This document shows positions 28,281 through 39,300 of a DNA stretch of 64,000 nucleotides, piece after piece. The DNA is from Marinospirillum celere. GTDB lineage: Bacteria > Pseudomonadota > Gammaproteobacteria > Pseudomonadales > Halomonadaceae. The notes below the pieces were generated by a model. It made no database searches. It was not told the origin of the DNA and worked only from the letters and a program-made list of their open reading frames with translations. Position 1 is the stretch's first letter. Every line of letters begins with the position of its first letter. Location: positions 434,001 through 498,000 of the forward strand of contig NZ_FOLH01000001.1 of the NCBI RefSeq assembly GCF_900112235.1. Direction: 5' to 3'. Made by a program: the position numbers and the translations under genes.

Positions 28281-28305
28281 CAACCCCGGCTTCCTTGCCG
28301 GGTTG
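28281..28305 (-). terminator. Hairpin between acnA and the mazEF-type operon
   Basis: A strong stem, CAACCCCGGC with GCCGGGTTG around a TTCCTT loop (one bulge), starts about 10 bp beyond the acnA stop. No U-tract follows on the minus strand, so it may be a weak or processed terminator rather than a classical one. Confidence 0.5.
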
Positions 28306-28315
28306 AAGGTTTTGA

Positions 28316-31045
28316 TCAGGCTGCGCCGATCATTTTCCGCAGGACATAATGCAGGATGCCGCCGTGGCGGTAGTATTCCAGTTCATTGCCGGTGTCGATC
28401 CGGCAGAGGGTCTGGAAGCTTTCACTGCTGCCATCCGGGCGGGTCAGGATGACTTCAACGTTTTGCTGGGGTTTCAGCTGGTTGAGGCCGCTGATGTTGA
28501 AGCTTTCCTCACCGGTCAGTTGCAGGGTTTTGCGGCTCACGCCTTCCGCAAATTGCAGGGGCAGTACGCCCATGCCGACCAGGTTGGAGCGGTGAATACG
28601 TTCAAAGGATTCGGCAATTACTGCGCGTACACCCAGCAGGCGGGTGCCCTTGGCGGCCCAGTCACGGGAGGAGCCGGTGCCGTATTCCTTGCCGGCAATC
28701 ACGACCAGGGGTTTGCCGTCTTCGGCATAGCGCATGGCGGCATCATAGATGGCCATTTGTTCACCCGAAGGGTAGTGGCGGGTTTCACCGCCTTCCACAC
28801 CGTCCAGCATTTCATTGCGAATCCGCACATTGGCAAAAGTGCCACGCATCATCACTTCATGGTTACCCCGCCGTGAGCCATAGGAGTTAAAGTCCCTGGG
28901 CTCGACGCCCTTATCCTGAAGATAACGGCCTGCTGGACTGGAAGGTTTGATGGAGCCAGCGGGAGAAATATGGTCGGTGGTGACCGAATCGCCCAACAGA
29001 GCCAGTACACCGGCCCCCTTAACATCTTCAACGGCAGAAGGTGTACGCTGCATGCCCTGGAAGAAGGGCGGATGTTGAATATAGGTGGATTCCGGCCAGG
29101 TGTAGGTTTTGTCCTGGGGTACCTGCAGGTTTTGCCAGGAGGCATCGCCTTCAAAGACTTCACCGTATTCTTTGCGGAACATTTGGGTTTTAACGCCTTC
29201 AACTGCCTTGGCAATTTCGGCATTGGAGGGCCAGATATCTTTCAGGTAAACCGGCTGGCCCTGTTGATCCTGCCCTAGGGGTTCGGAAGTAATATCCATC
29301 TGCAGGTTACCCGCCAAGGCATAGGCAACTACCAGGGGTGGCGAAGCCAGCCAGTTGGTTTTAATCGATGGATGGATACGGCCTTCAAAGTTGCGGTTCC
29401 CTGAAAGCACTGAACCCACGGTTAAATCACCCTTGTGTATGGCTTCTTCAATGGCTTCAGGCAGAGGCCCCGAGTTGCCAATACAAGTGGTGCAGCCATA
29501 ACCGACCAGGTGAAAGCCCAGTTCATCCAGGTAGGTGTTCAGTCCTGCAGCAGCCAGGTAGTCGGTGACCACCTTGGAACCAGGAGCCAGGGAGCTTTTT
29601 ACCCAGGGCTGGCGCACCAGGCCTTTTTCCACAGCTTTTTTCGCGACCAGACCCGCAGCCATAAGCACGCTGGGGTTGGAGGTGTTGGTACAGGAGGTGA
29701 TGGCGGCTATAACCACTGCGCCATGCTTGAGCAGGTGGGTCTGGCCTTGTTCGTCCTGATATTCCACTTCACCCGCAGCCAGATCACCGCCCACGGCAGC
29801 ATGGCCGCCACCTTCACTTTCCAGTTCACTTTCTTCGGGTTCTTTGGCGACCTGCAGATCCAGGAGGCCTTGGAAAGTGGATTTAACCTGGCTTAGGGTG
29901 ACTCTGTCTTGAGGGCGCTTGGGGCCAGCCAAGCTGGGTTCCACCTGATCCAAGTCCAGTTCCAGGGTATCCGAGAAGAGTGGCTCATCCCCACGGGTAT
30001 GCCACATGCCCTGAGCCTTGCAATAGGCCTCAACCCGGGCAATGACCTCTTCATCACGACCGGTCAGGCGTAGGTAATCCAGGGTTTGTTCATCCACCGG
30101 GAAGAAGCCACAGGTGGCCCCATATTCAGGAGCCATATTGGCAATAGTGGCTCGGTCGGCCAGAGGCAGATCAGCCAGACCTTCACCATAGAATTCGACA
30201 AACTTGCCGACCACGCCGCGGGATCTGAGTTGCTGAGTCACAGTCAACACCAGATCGGTGGCGGTAATGCCTTCTTTAAGTTTGCCCTTGAGCTTAAAGC
30301 CCACCACTTCAGGAATCAGCATGGAAATCGGCTGGCCAAGCATGGCAGCTTCAGCTTCTATGCCGCCTACACCCCAGCCGAGCACACCCAAGCCATTGAT
30401 CATGGTGGTGTGGGAGTCGGTGCCGACCAGGGTATCCGGGTAGGCTAATGTTTGACCATCAACTTCCTGGCTCCATACCGTTTGACCCAGATATTCCAGG
30501 TTGACCTGGTGGCAGATACCGGTGCCGGGGGGGACCACGCGAAAGTTGTCAAAGGCCTGTTGGCCCCAGCGCAGGAATTGATAGCGTTCCTGGTTGCGTT
30601 GGGTTTCCAGATCGACATTGTCTTTAAAGGCAGAATCCTTGGCAAAGGAATCCACCATGACGGAGTGGTCGATCACCAGATCGACCGGTGACAGCGGATT
30701 GATTTTTTGCGGGTCATCACCCAGTTCGCTAACGGCGGCGCGCATCGAGGCCAGGTCCACCACACCGGGGACGCCGGTAAAGTCCTGCATCAGCACCCGA
30801 GCCGGGCGAAAGGCAATTTCCCGATCACTGCGTTGATTTTTTTGCCAATCGACCAGCGCCTGAATATCTTCTTCAGTAACGGTGTCGCCATCCAGGTTGC
30901 GGAGCAGATTTTCCAGGAGCACCTTCAAAGAGAAAGGCAGTCGGTCAACTGAGCCAAATTGCTTGGCTGCTTCGGGGAGACTGAAATAGGCGTAGCTCTT
31001 GCTTCCTGCTTTTAAGGTTTGTTGAAAAGCGGAAGATGAGGTCAT
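28316..31045 (-). CDS. acnA: Aconitate hydratase A
   Basis: Isomerises citrate to isocitrate in the TCA cycle with a 4Fe-4S cluster. The 909 residues match AcnA/IRP-type aconitase. Cluster ligands are in [17 protein letters not shown] and [36 protein letters not shown] and [20 protein letters not shown] are substrate-binding blocks. ATG 31045 is preferred because AAGGAGAT precedes it; an earlier in-frame start gives 15 extra residues without a site. Confidence 0.97.
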   Translation of the reverse strand: MTSSSAFQQTLKAGSKSYAYFSLPEAAKQFGSVDRLPFSLKVLLENLLRNLDGDTVTEEDIQALVDWQKNQRSDREIAFRPARVLMQDFTGVPGVVDLASMRAAVSELGDDPQKINPLSPVDLVIDHSVMVDSFAKDSAFKDNVDLETQRNQERYQFLRWGQQAFDNFRVVPPGTGICHQVNLEYLGQTVWSQEVDGQTLAYPDTLVGTDSHTTMINGLGVLGWGVGGIEAEAAMLGQPISMLIPEVVGFKLKGKLKEGITATDLVLTVTQQLRSRGVVGKFVEFYGEGLADLPLADRATIANMAPEYGATCGFFPVDEQTLDYLRLTGRDEEVIARVEAYCKAQGMWHTRGDEPLFSDTLELDLDQVEPSLAGPKRPQDRVTLSQVKSTFQGLLDLQVAKEPEESELESEGGGHAAVGGDLAAGEVEYQDEQGQTHLLKHGAVVIAAITSCTNTSNPSVLMAAGLVAKKAVEKGLVRQPWVKSSLAPGSKVVTDYLAAAGLNTYLDELGFHLVGYGCTTCIGNSGPLPEAIEEAIHKGDLTVGSVLSGNRNFEGRIHPSIKTNWLASPPLVVAYALAGNLQMDITSEPLGQDQQGQPVYLKDIWPSNAEIAKAVEGVKTQMFRKEYGEVFEGDASWQNLQVPQDKTYTWPESTYIQHPPFFQGMQRTPSAVEDVKGAGVLALLGDSVTTDHISPAGSIKPSSPAGRYLQDKGVEPRDFNSYGSRRGNHEVMMRGTFANVRIRNEMLDGVEGGETRHYPSGEQMAIYDAAMRYAEDGKPLVVIAGKEYGTGSSRDWAAKGTRLLGVRAVIAESFERIHRSNLVGMGVLPLQFAEGVSRKTLQLTGEESFNISGLNQLKPQQNVEVILTRPDGSSESFQTLCRIDTGNELEYYRHGGILHYVLRKMIGAA

Positions 31046-31183
31046 GGTTATCTCCTTGTCATCAAAGAACTTCAATCCTAATTCTGGCAAAGATTTCTGG
31101 GTTTTGCTTGGAAGTTACCTTAATTAGTGATTGAAAAAATAAATGTAACAAAGTGTTCTGGGATTGACTAAGCTCAGAATATT

Positions 31184-32029
31184 ATGTCCAGACCCTTACG
31201 TATTGAGATTCCAGGTGGGTTCTACCATCTCACCGCCAGAACGGATGAGGAAGTCCTTTTTCCGGTAACTCAGGACAGGCTGGATTGGATGAAGCACCTG
31301 CAGGGTGTTATTGAGCGCTATGGCTGGCAATGTCTTGCTTGGTGTCAGTTAGATCGCCACTACCACTTGGTTGTGCGTCTGCCTAAAGGACGCCTGTCGT
31401 CGGGTATGCGGCAGCTCAATGGCCTTTATACCCAAAGCTATAACCGCCGTCATGGGCGCAAGGGTAGCCTTTTTGCCGGTCGTTATAAGGCCCTGTTGGT
31501 GGATAGCAAAGACTTTCTTGTTCCCTTGGTCAGACAGGTGTTAGCTGAGCCCTGGTTGAAAGGTTGGGTGAGTCGTCCACAAAACTGGCCTTGGGGCAGC
31601 ACGGCACAGCTTTTAGGTGAAAAGCCGGATAAGCTGGCGCCACCTCTACATTTGGATCTGCTCAATCAGCACCCGCAGGTACGCCATCCTGCTGATGAGT
31701 TTTGGAAAGCCTATCTGTTTACAGCTTCTTCTGAAGAGGATGTTTGGCAGCGGGTCAGGCACCAGGTATTTCTGGGTGATCAGGACTTTGTGCGGCGGGT
31801 TTATAAAAGCCTGGATAAGCAGGGCAATGGGAAGGCAAATGGCAAGAGAAAACTCCAGCCTGACAAGGTTGTTCTTAAAGATTATCAGCAGGCTTATGAG
31901 TTTCCTGAATCCATGGTCCAGGCTTATTTACAAGGCGGCTTTACCTTGCAAGAGGTTGCTGAGCACTTTGAGGTGCACCCCTCGACAGTCAGTCGCCGAG
32001 TTAAGTCGTGGGAGCAGCGTACGGATTAA
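31184..32029 (+). CDS. REP-associated tyrosine transposase (RAYT)
   Basis: A 281-residue Y1-transposase-like protein of the IS200/IS605-related RAYT group. It begins MSRPLRIEIPGGFYHLTART, with the HUH motif DRHYHL (H59, H61). LSSGMRQLNGLYTQSYNRRH and SLFAGRYKALLVDSKD (likely nucleophile Y101) follow. A C-terminal helix-turn-helix, LQEVAEHFEVHPSTVSRRVK, is added. RAYTs bind and cut REP hairpins. No REP flanks this gene, but REPs with a GGAG neighbour lie near pgi. It is stable as a single-copy domesticated gene in this window. Confidence 0.85.
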   Translation: MSRPLRIEIPGGFYHLTARTDEEVLFPVTQDRLDWMKHLQGVIERYGWQCLAWCQLDRHYHLVVRLPKGRLSSGMRQLNGLYTQSYNRRHGRKGSLFAGRYKALLVDSKDFLVPLVRQVLAEPWLKGWVSRPQNWPWGSTAQLLGEKPDKLAPPLHLDLLNQHPQVRHPADEFWKAYLFTASSEEDVWQRVRHQVFLGDQDFVRRVYKSLDKQGNGKANGKRKLQPDKVVLKDYQQAYEFPESMVQAYLQGGFTLQEVAEHFEVHPSTVSRRVKSWEQRTD

Positions 32030-34083
32030 GGAGAGCCATCAGCATAGAAGTGGTAGTTGCTGCGCCCGGTTTCTTTAACCACATACATGGCTTGGTCGGC
32101 TTTTTTGATGAGTTCATTAGGTTCATCGGCATCAAAAGGGTAGATAGCAATACCGATACTGGCACCGACCTGAAATGTTTGGCCGTTGACCACAAAAGGT
32201 TCTTTCAGGGACTCAAGAAGCTTGCAGGCGAGGGTTTCAGCACCAAAGAGAGTGGTTGATTTTGAAGAGAAGCCGGTGATGATAAACAGAAATTCATCGC
32301 CGCCCAGACGGGCAAAGGTATCCGACTCGCGAATACTGCTGCTTAACCGATGAGAAAGCAGACAGAGAATCTTGTCGCCAACATCATGCCCGTAGCGGTC
32401 GTTAATGGGTTTGAAGCCATCCAGATCAACAAAAAGCACTGCACCTGCACCCCGTTCACGGCGCGCTTTTGCCAAAGCCTGCTCCAGGCGGTCATCAACC
32501 AGGAGTCGATTGGGTAATCCGGTTAGTGCATCGTGGGTAGCCAGATGGGCCATTTCGGCATCATGTTGGCGCAGTCTGACCATTTCTGTGGCCATACGCA
32601 GGTTGATGGCTCGGCGCAAGCGGCTGGCAGCTGCTCTGTGGTGCCTTTCCCAGGGTAGGCTTTGACCTCTAACTTTTTCAGTCCACTTCTCAAAGGATTC
32701 ACGGGGTGAAAGGTTGAATTCTCCGGGCGTTAGTTCTTCTCGGACTGCCTTGGCTGGCTTACCTGCCCAGGTCACTTCTAGGGGGCGTTCTTTACGCAGG
32801 AAAATCATATATTCATCACCCGAGGCGGCTAGCGGCAAAAACAGGTAGCCGCAAATCCAGTGAGCTTGACCCTGGTAGTTTTCAGGAAGATGTTCAGCGT
32901 AGGCCATGCCAGCATGAGTTTGGTGCCTGACACTTGAACGCAGGCATTGCATTTCCTGAGCATCAACTTCCCGGCCAAACTGGTAATCAATACCATCCAG
33001 GCGCAAAAAAATAGCGTCAGATTCAAAAGGGTCAAGGAGTTCTTTGAGTCCAGCCAGGCCTTCGTGCAGATTGTAGGTAGCTTGAAAGGGCGCATTGAAC
33101 TGGTCTATAGCCCGTCCCAGCCGTGTCATCTGGTGATTAAACTGACGGTTTAATGCGAGTTGCAGGTTTTCGCTAACCAGTTGGGTCACCATTTTGCAAA
33201 AGGTGCGAACCGGTTGGCTAACATAATTGGGTTGATCGCCGTGGCAAACGATCATTCCCCAAAGGTGTCCATCAGGCATCAGTGACAGAGTTAGAGATGA
33301 AGCGGTTCCCATGTTACGCATGTATTCGAGATGGATCGGAGAAACACTGCGTAGCTGGGTCAGCGTCATATCCAAATCGCCAACCAGGGGGTTGGTGGCT
33401 GGAACCAGGGGTACGGGGGTGTAGTTGGCATTGCTGATACGCCGAACCCGGTTGATGCGATAGAGTCGCCGGGCCTGTGCTGGAATGTCGCTGGCGGGAA
33501 AGTGGTGGCCTTTAAATCTTTCTTGTCCATCCGCTCGGTCCTCAATGATAATTTGACCATTCCACTCGTTATCAAATTTATAGACCATTACACTTTCATG
33601 GCCGGTGACCTTGCGAAGCATCTTGGCTGCCATTTTTAATAAGCGCTCGGGGTCACTGGTCAATTCCAGTTCATGAAAGAAGTTGTTCAGCTGTGTAAAG
33701 AGGCGATAGGTCAGGAGCTGATCATCTTTGGGAAGCGGCTCCATTTCTACTAAAATACCACCTGCATTATGGTGACCACGCAAGACAAACTTGCTCTTCT
33801 GGAACTCTATCGGCAAAAGATTGGGTTGATAATTGCTGGGGTGTGAGAGGATTTGATCAAGAAAGGGGTTCAGTTCTTCACCGAGTAAGTCCGGCAAATA
33901 AGTACCTAAAAGTTGTTCTGCGTCTATACCCAGCCAATCTTTGGTATTAGCACTGGCTTGAAGGATATTAAAGGTTCTCGGTTCGATGACCAGTAGCAGG
34001 CCATCGGGTTGAATGGCAGCTGGAGTGTGAATGGGTTCTTTTTCACAATTGCTGATTTCGTAGGCAACTGCAGAAGGGGTCAC
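32026..34083 (-). CDS. bphP: Bacteriophytochrome with GGDEF output
   Basis: A 685-residue red/far-red photoreceptor diguanylate cyclase: PAS, GAF, PHY, GGDEF. The biliverdin-binding cysteine is C13 in SNCEKEPIHTPAAIQPDG. The GAF signature is FPASDIPAQARRLYRIN, and the chromophore-pocket region RSVSPIHLEYMRNMGT with WGMIVCHGD is present. The PHY tongue reads PRESFEKWTEKVRGQSLPW. The output has RLGGDEFLFII with an I-site RESD five residues before it. It starts on the bphO stop (ATGA). It should couple light to cyclic di-GMP in the cytoplasm. Confidence 0.93.
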   Translation of the reverse strand: MTPSAVAYEISNCEKEPIHTPAAIQPDGLLLVIEPRTFNILQASANTKDWLGIDAEQLLGTYLPDLLGEELNPFLDQILSHPSNYQPNLLPIEFQKSKFVLRGHHNAGGILVEMEPLPKDDQLLTYRLFTQLNNFFHELELTSDPERLLKMAAKMLRKVTGHESVMVYKFDNEWNGQIIIEDRADGQERFKGHHFPASDIPAQARRLYRINRVRRISNANYTPVPLVPATNPLVGDLDMTLTQLRSVSPIHLEYMRNMGTASSLTLSLMPDGHLWGMIVCHGDQPNYVSQPVRTFCKMVTQLVSENLQLALNRQFNHQMTRLGRAIDQFNAPFQATYNLHEGLAGLKELLDPFESDAIFLRLDGIDYQFGREVDAQEMQCLRSSVRHQTHAGMAYAEHLPENYQGQAHWICGYLFLPLAASGDEYMIFLRKERPLEVTWAGKPAKAVREELTPGEFNLSPRESFEKWTEKVRGQSLPWERHHRAAASRLRRAINLRMATEMVRLRQHDAEMAHLATHDALTGLPNRLLVDDRLEQALAKARRERGAGAVLFVDLDGFKPINDRYGHDVGDKILCLLSHRLSSSIRESDTFARLGGDEFLFIITGFSSKSTTLFGAETLACKLLESLKEPFVVNGQTFQVGASIGIAIYPFDADEPNELIKKADQAMYVVKETGRSNYHFYADGSP

Positions 34084-34694
34084 AGATCTTTAACCTCTTG
34101 TTTGACTGGATGGAAAGCTTGTTGGATTTGTTGATTGAAAAACTGGAAGGTTGCTATGGCCGCTTCGATGGTTTCCTGCATATCGTTAACTTCTGCTGAA
34201 TAGATACTGATAAGGTCTTCCAGTTGATGCCAAAGGCTTTTCAGATAAGGCTGCCCCTCTTCGTAAAAGTGAATCGGTGTAAGCTCACCTAGATTTTGTT
34301 TAACTAAAGGGCCGATCTTTTTAGCACCAAAGCCTGATCCCAGCAGTACATAACAGCAGCCCAAGGCCTGGGGTAGGTTACTAATATTTATAGGGTGCTC
34401 ATGACACAGGTGGCGACCAGGAAGGGGCTGACACAGATGAACCAGGTCTTTGGCTAAGCGTGGTGAAGCCATAAAACCATTCCAGTTGAATTCGTTGCGA
34501 GTTAGCTGGCAGAAATAGGGGTAGATCTGCTCCTCAAGATGGAGGTAGATGTGAAAAAAGCATTTCAGCAAATCCCGATAATGCCCCAGCGTCAGTTCAG
34601 GATGAGTCACTCGCTGCAGCGGGGGAAGGGACTCCAGTTGCTGATGATACCAGTGAGTGGCCTTCCTAAGCTTGGGAATATAAATCAAGGACAA
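34080..34694 (-). CDS. bphO: Heme oxygenase, BphO type
   Basis: A 204-residue protein of the biliverdin-producing heme oxygenase fold. LRKATHWYHQQLESLP carries the likely proximal heme ligand H17, and CCYVLLGSGFGAKKIGPLV matches the distal helix YVLxGS..G. The 4-bp overlap with the phytochrome gene is a classic bphO-bphP arrangement that supplies the chromophore. Sequence is diverged from model enzymes, so activity rests on context as well as motifs. Confidence 0.82.
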   Translation of the reverse strand: MSLIYIPKLRKATHWYHQQLESLPPLQRVTHPELTLGHYRDLLKCFFHIYLHLEEQIYPYFCQLTRNEFNWNGFMASPRLAKDLVHLCQPLPGRHLCHEHPINISNLPQALGCCYVLLGSGFGAKKIGPLVKQNLGELTPIHFYEEGQPYLKSLWHQLEDLISIYSAEVNDMQETIEAAIATFQFFNQQIQQAFHPVKQEVKDL

Positions 34695-34792
34695 ACCAGC
34701 TTCCTCTCTTGCTTCTATCTAGTTAAGTGACCCTTTGGTCAAGTAAGGCTGCCTAGCCTAGTGGTCCCTTGTAAAGGAGTCAAACAATAAAA

Positions 34793-34806
34793 TTGATTAA
34801 AATCAG
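34793..34806. promoter_or_regulatory. FNR/Anr-like box near bphO
   Basis: TTGATTAAAATCAG matches the FNR consensus TTGATNNNNATCAA at 9 of 10 positions. It lies about 100 bp upstream of the bphO start in the divergent gap. The gap is AT-rich, so chance matches are possible. Confidence 0.45.
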
Positions 34807-34974
34807 TGGCTTATAGGGTCAGGTTTTGCATCTAATAAAGCATTTAGTAGTTTTTTGGTTAATTTAACTGATTTTTTTATTTTTATTGATTGATTATTCT
34901 GTTTTTTTATTGATTTTGCAGTTTTATGTACTAAAAAGCATAATTAAATGCATCTTTTTGAATGATTTGTTTCC

Positions 34975-34988
34975 TTGATTTGCGTCAA
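34975..34988. promoter_or_regulatory. FNR/Anr-like box upstream of the RND operon
   Basis: TTGATTTGCGTCAA matches the FNR consensus at 9 of 10 positions, 87 bp before the first RND gene. The 381-bp gap 34695-35075 is otherwise strongly AT-rich (many T runs) and holds no gene I can support. Its composition suggests a regulatory or bent-DNA region shared by the two divergent operons. Confidence 0.5.
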
Positions 34989-35075
34989 AAAGTCACACTC
35001 TTGGCTCTGCTGTATTTTTATCGGCAAGTGAATTAGACTTCTGGTTCCAAAAAATAGATCAGGGATCTCTGATAT

Positions 35076-36311
35076 ATGCCTGCCTTGCTGAAACGCTTTT
35101 TGCCTTTCTTGATTATTTTGCTAGCCCTGCTGGGTTTTGTTCTCCTGCGTATGACCCGGCCTGAGCCGCCGGCTGCAGGCGATGAAGAAAGACGTTGGCC
35201 AATCACAGTGGTTGAGATTCAGGCTGGTGATTATGCGCCCAGCCTGCGTGTGTTTGGCGAGCTAACCAGTAATACCGATGCCCAGCTGAGAGCCAGAGCG
35301 GCTGGGGATGTTCAGGAGATTCACGTTCGTGAAGGTCAGCGGGTAGCTGAAGGGGATTTACTGATTACCCTGGATGACCTGGATGCCCGCGCTCTCTACC
35401 AGCAGCGTGAAGCCGAAATGGCTGATATTAGTGCTCAACTGGAACAGCTGCAGAGTCAACACCGGGTCGATCGTCAGGCTCTGGATCAGGAAGAAGCCAT
35501 GTTGCTGCTGACTGAACGACAATATGAGCGTCTGCGTCAGTTGCTGGCGACTAATCGCGCCTCTCAGCGTGAAGTCGATGAGGCTCAGCTGGCTTTGGCC
35601 CAGCAGCGTTTGGCAGTCATTAACCGGGAGCTAGCTATTGAGCAGTTTACCTCCCGGCAACAGCAATTGAAGAGTAATTTGCAAAGAGCTGAAACTCAGT
35701 TGGCTATGGCAAGACGGGATTTAGAGGCAACCCGCTTGAAGGCCCCGGTCGATTTGCGGGTGCAGGAAATTCAAGTCAGCCGGGGTGATCGGGTTGCTGC
35801 CAATGAGCCTTTGGTCAGTGTTTTTGTACCTGAACAGGTGGAGTTGCTGGCACGTTTACCTGTTTCCCGTCTGGCCACTTTACGCTCAGCGCTGGATCAG
35901 GGGCTGACTCTCAAAGCGGAAACCCAGGTCGATGGGCAGACTTTGATATTTGAACTTCAGGAGCTGGCCGGTCGAACTCAGGATACAGCGGGTATTAAAG
36001 CTGTGTTCAGCCTTTTAGAAGGAGACCCTGAAGGACTGGCCTTGGGACGTTTTATTGATGCCAACCTGGCTTTACCCGTTGAAAAAGGGGTTTACTGGCT
36101 TCCGGCTGATGCCGTTCAAGGGCGTAACCGGGTTTACCGAGTCCTTGATGAGCGCCTTGAAGGCTTGAATGTTGAAGCCTTGGGACAACTGCTAGTGGAT
36201 GGGCAGCCGGGTGTTTTGGTGCGTTCTGAGGAGTTGACTTCAGGCGATAGAGTCATGACTAATCGCCTGCCTAATGCCATGACAGGCCTTTTGGTGGAGG
36301 CGGTGGAATGA
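35076..36311 (+). CDS. RND efflux pump periplasmic adaptor subunit
   Basis: A 411-residue membrane-fusion protein of the HlyD/AcrA group. An N-terminal hydrophobic anchor (FLPFLIILLALLGFVLL) is followed by a lipoyl half-motif (RARAAGDVQEIHVREGQRV). A long coiled coil occupies about residues 100-215 (rich in Q, E, L), then the second lipoyl half and beta-barrel. It bridges the inner-membrane pump and an outer-membrane channel. No TolC-like gene is nearby. Its stop overlaps the pump start (ATGA). Confidence 0.9.
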   Translation: MPALLKRFLPFLIILLALLGFVLLRMTRPEPPAAGDEERRWPITVVEIQAGDYAPSLRVFGELTSNTDAQLRARAAGDVQEIHVREGQRVAEGDLLITLDDLDARALYQQREAEMADISAQLEQLQSQHRVDRQALDQEEAMLLLTERQYERLRQLLATNRASQREVDEAQLALAQQRLAVINRELAIEQFTSRQQQLKSNLQRAETQLAMARRDLEATRLKAPVDLRVQEIQVSRGDRVAANEPLVSVFVPEQVELLARLPVSRLATLRSALDQGLTLKAETQVDGQTLIFELQELAGRTQDTAGIKAVFSLLEGDPEGLALGRFIDANLALPVEKGVYWLPADAVQGRNRVYRVLDERLEGLNVEALGQLLVDGQPGVLVRSEELTSGDRVMTNRLPNAMTGLLVEAVE

Positions 36312-39300
36312 AAGATCAGGGCGGCTTGATCGGGCTCTTTCTTCGTCATCGTCTGGCCAGCAGCTTGCTGGTGGTGCTGATGCTTTTATCGGGTTTTTGG
36401 GCACTGAATAAGCTCAATACCCAGTTCTTCCCTAATTTTTCCTTGGATATTGTTAGTGTTCGGGTGGTCTGGACAGGAGCAAGTGCTGAGGATGTGGAAA
36501 CAGGGGTAACCCTGCCTTTGGAAAATGAACTGCGCAGTGTTGATGGCTTGAAGTCGATGACTTCGACCTCGTCACTGGGAATTTCTGCCATCACTCTGGA
36601 GTTTCGCGACGGCACGGATATGACCCAGGCTTTGGCCCAGGTCGAAGACCGGGTTGCTCAGCTGCGCAACCTGCCCGAAGCAGCTGAAACCCCGATAGTG
36701 AGCCGTATCGTGCGCTATGAACCCATCGCCCGTTTGCTGGTAACGGGTTTGGATGATGCGGATGAAATGCGTAGCCTGGCCCGTCAGTATGAGCAGGAGC
36801 TTTTGGATCTGGGGATAGAGCGGGTTGATTTTGCGGGCCTTCCCCAAGAAGAAATGGCGATTGAAGTGCCTCTGGCTAACTTGATGGCTTTAGCCTTGAC
36901 GCCTAATCAGCTGGCTGAGCAGTTGGCAGCTTTTACTCAGGATCAGCCTGCGGGTCAGGTTGGGCGTGACCAGGGTGGCCGTCAACTGCGAATTCTTGAA
37001 CAGGCCCGTGATGAAAGGGCTTTTGCCCAGCTGCCGATAGCTGCCAACAATGAACGTGGGCTCTTACAACTGGGTGAATTTGCTGAAATCAATAAACGTG
37101 CCCGAGATGGCCAGGTTCAGATTCGCTATCAGGGTAAACCCGCTGTGGAGCTTTGGTTGCAGCGAACCGAGTCCACCGATGCCTTGGCGGCTGCCCGTCT
37201 TTTTAATGATTGGCTGAAGCAGACTCAGGCAAGCAAGCCACCCAATATAGAGTTGGAAGTCTATGACCAGCTTTGGGAACTGATTGACGAGCGGATTAAG
37301 CTGCTGCTGAAAAATGGTGCTGGTGGTCTCCTGCTGGTTCTGGCAATTCTCTTCCTGTTTTTAAGTGGGCGTTTGGCTTTAAGGGTGGCGCTGGGAATTC
37401 CCATTGCTTTTACCACGGCTTTTGTAGCCCTTTGGTTGTTTGGGGGCAGTATCAACATGATGTCTTTGTTCGGCTTTATTATGGCCTTGGGCATCATCGT
37501 GGATAATGCCATCGTGGTTTCCGAGCATGCTTATACCCTGCGTGGTCAGGGCTATTCCGCAGAAGAAGCGGCCGAAACAGGTGCCCGGCGGATGCTGGGC
37601 CCGGTTATTGCCGCCTCCCTGACGACCGTGGCTGCCTTCCTGCCGTTGATGCTGGTCGGCGGCATTATCGGCAATATCATGTTTGAGATTCCGCTGGTGG
37701 TGATTTGTGTGATTCTTGCCACCTTGATTATTAGTTTTCTGATTCTGCCACATCAACTCAAACGTGGCCTGGCTGTAGATCCTGCTGAGCTGAATGAAGC
37801 CTCGAAAAAGGGAATCAGTGCCCGTTTTGAGCGGGGGCTGGAAAGCTTTCGGGACCATCGATTCCGGCGTTGGGTCAGTTTTGCTGTTGAGCGCAAGGGC
37901 CTGACCCTGGCTTCTGCCTTGGCTCTGTTTATTCTGGCAATCGGTATGCTGGCCGGTGGTCGGGTCGGCTTCACCTTTTTCCCCAGTCCTGACGGTACTA
38001 CGCTGAGAGCCAATGTGGCCTTTGTTGCTGGTACTTCACCGGCCAAAGTTGAAGCCTTTATGCAAGATCTGGATCAGGCACTGCTGGAAGCAGAAGATGA
38101 CCTGGGCCAGGGCATCGTGCAAACCCGAGTGACCCGCTTGGGCCAGCAACTTTCTCAGGATGGTAATGCACCCAGTGGCGACCAGTTTGCTTCCATTTTG
38201 GTGGAGTTGGTTTCACCTGATCGACGCGAAGTCACCAATCAGCAGCTTATGGATGCCTGGAATGAACGCCTTCCCAAGGCGCCTGGCTTGGATTCAGTGG
38301 TTATCACAGCGGTAACTGGCGGTCCTCCGGGTCGTGATGTGGACGTGCGCCTGGAAGGAGGAACCGCAGAAGAGTTGAAGGTTGCTGCTTTGGAATTGGC
38401 CGGACGCATGCAAGACATTGCCGGCCTCTATGCAGTGGAGGATGATACGCCCTATGGTCGGGAGCAACTGCTGGTGCGCTTGCGACCTGAAGGCCAGGCT
38501 CTGGGTTTTACCCCCCGTTCCTTGGCAGCTGAGTTGCGTGGTTTTTTCGATGGCAGCTTGGTGCAGCTTTATCAGGATGGCTTGGAAGAGGTGGAAGTCA
38601 GAGTACGCTTGCCAGATGTCGAGCGCTATCGTTCTTCAACCTTAAGCCAATTGTCCTTGCCTCTACCGGATCGCCAAGGTTGGGTGCCCTTGGAGCAGGT
38701 GATTGACCTCGATTTTCAGCCAGGCTTTGAAACCCTGCGGCATGCCGATGCGCGCCTGGCCATTCATGTCTCCGCTGAAGTGGACCGGGCTCGGGGGAAT
38801 GCTGGACAGATACGTGATGGTTTGGCCAGTGATGTCTTGCCTGAATTAGCTGAACGCCACGGTATCAACTGGTCCTTTCAGGGGCGAGCTGTGGATCAGG
38901 CAGAAACCCTGGGTGATATGCGCATGGGCTTGGTTTTTGCCTTGGCAGCTATTTTTATCGTTCTAGCCTGGATGTTTGGTAGCTATCTATTGCCTTTGGT
39001 GGTGATGGCTATCATTCCCTTTGGTTTGCTGGGTGCAACCCTGGGTCACTGGCTATTAAATATCGAACTCACTATCCTATCCTTGTTTGGTCTTTTTGGC
39101 CTGACGGGAATCGTGGTCAATAACTCCATCATCCTGGTGAGCTTTTATCAGGGACTGCGTAAAACAGGGTTGGAGCGCCAGGAAGCAATCATTGAGGCTG
39201 CCTGCCAGCGCTTGCGGGCTGTTTTAATCACTTCGACCACTACAATTGTTGGCTTGGTTCCTTTGCTTTTTGAAACCTCGGTGCAAGCCCAGTTTCTGAT

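Noticed and set aside
29435-29896. 153-residue ORF antisense to acnA
   Set aside because: Gly/Ala/Phe-rich shadow of acnA codon use.
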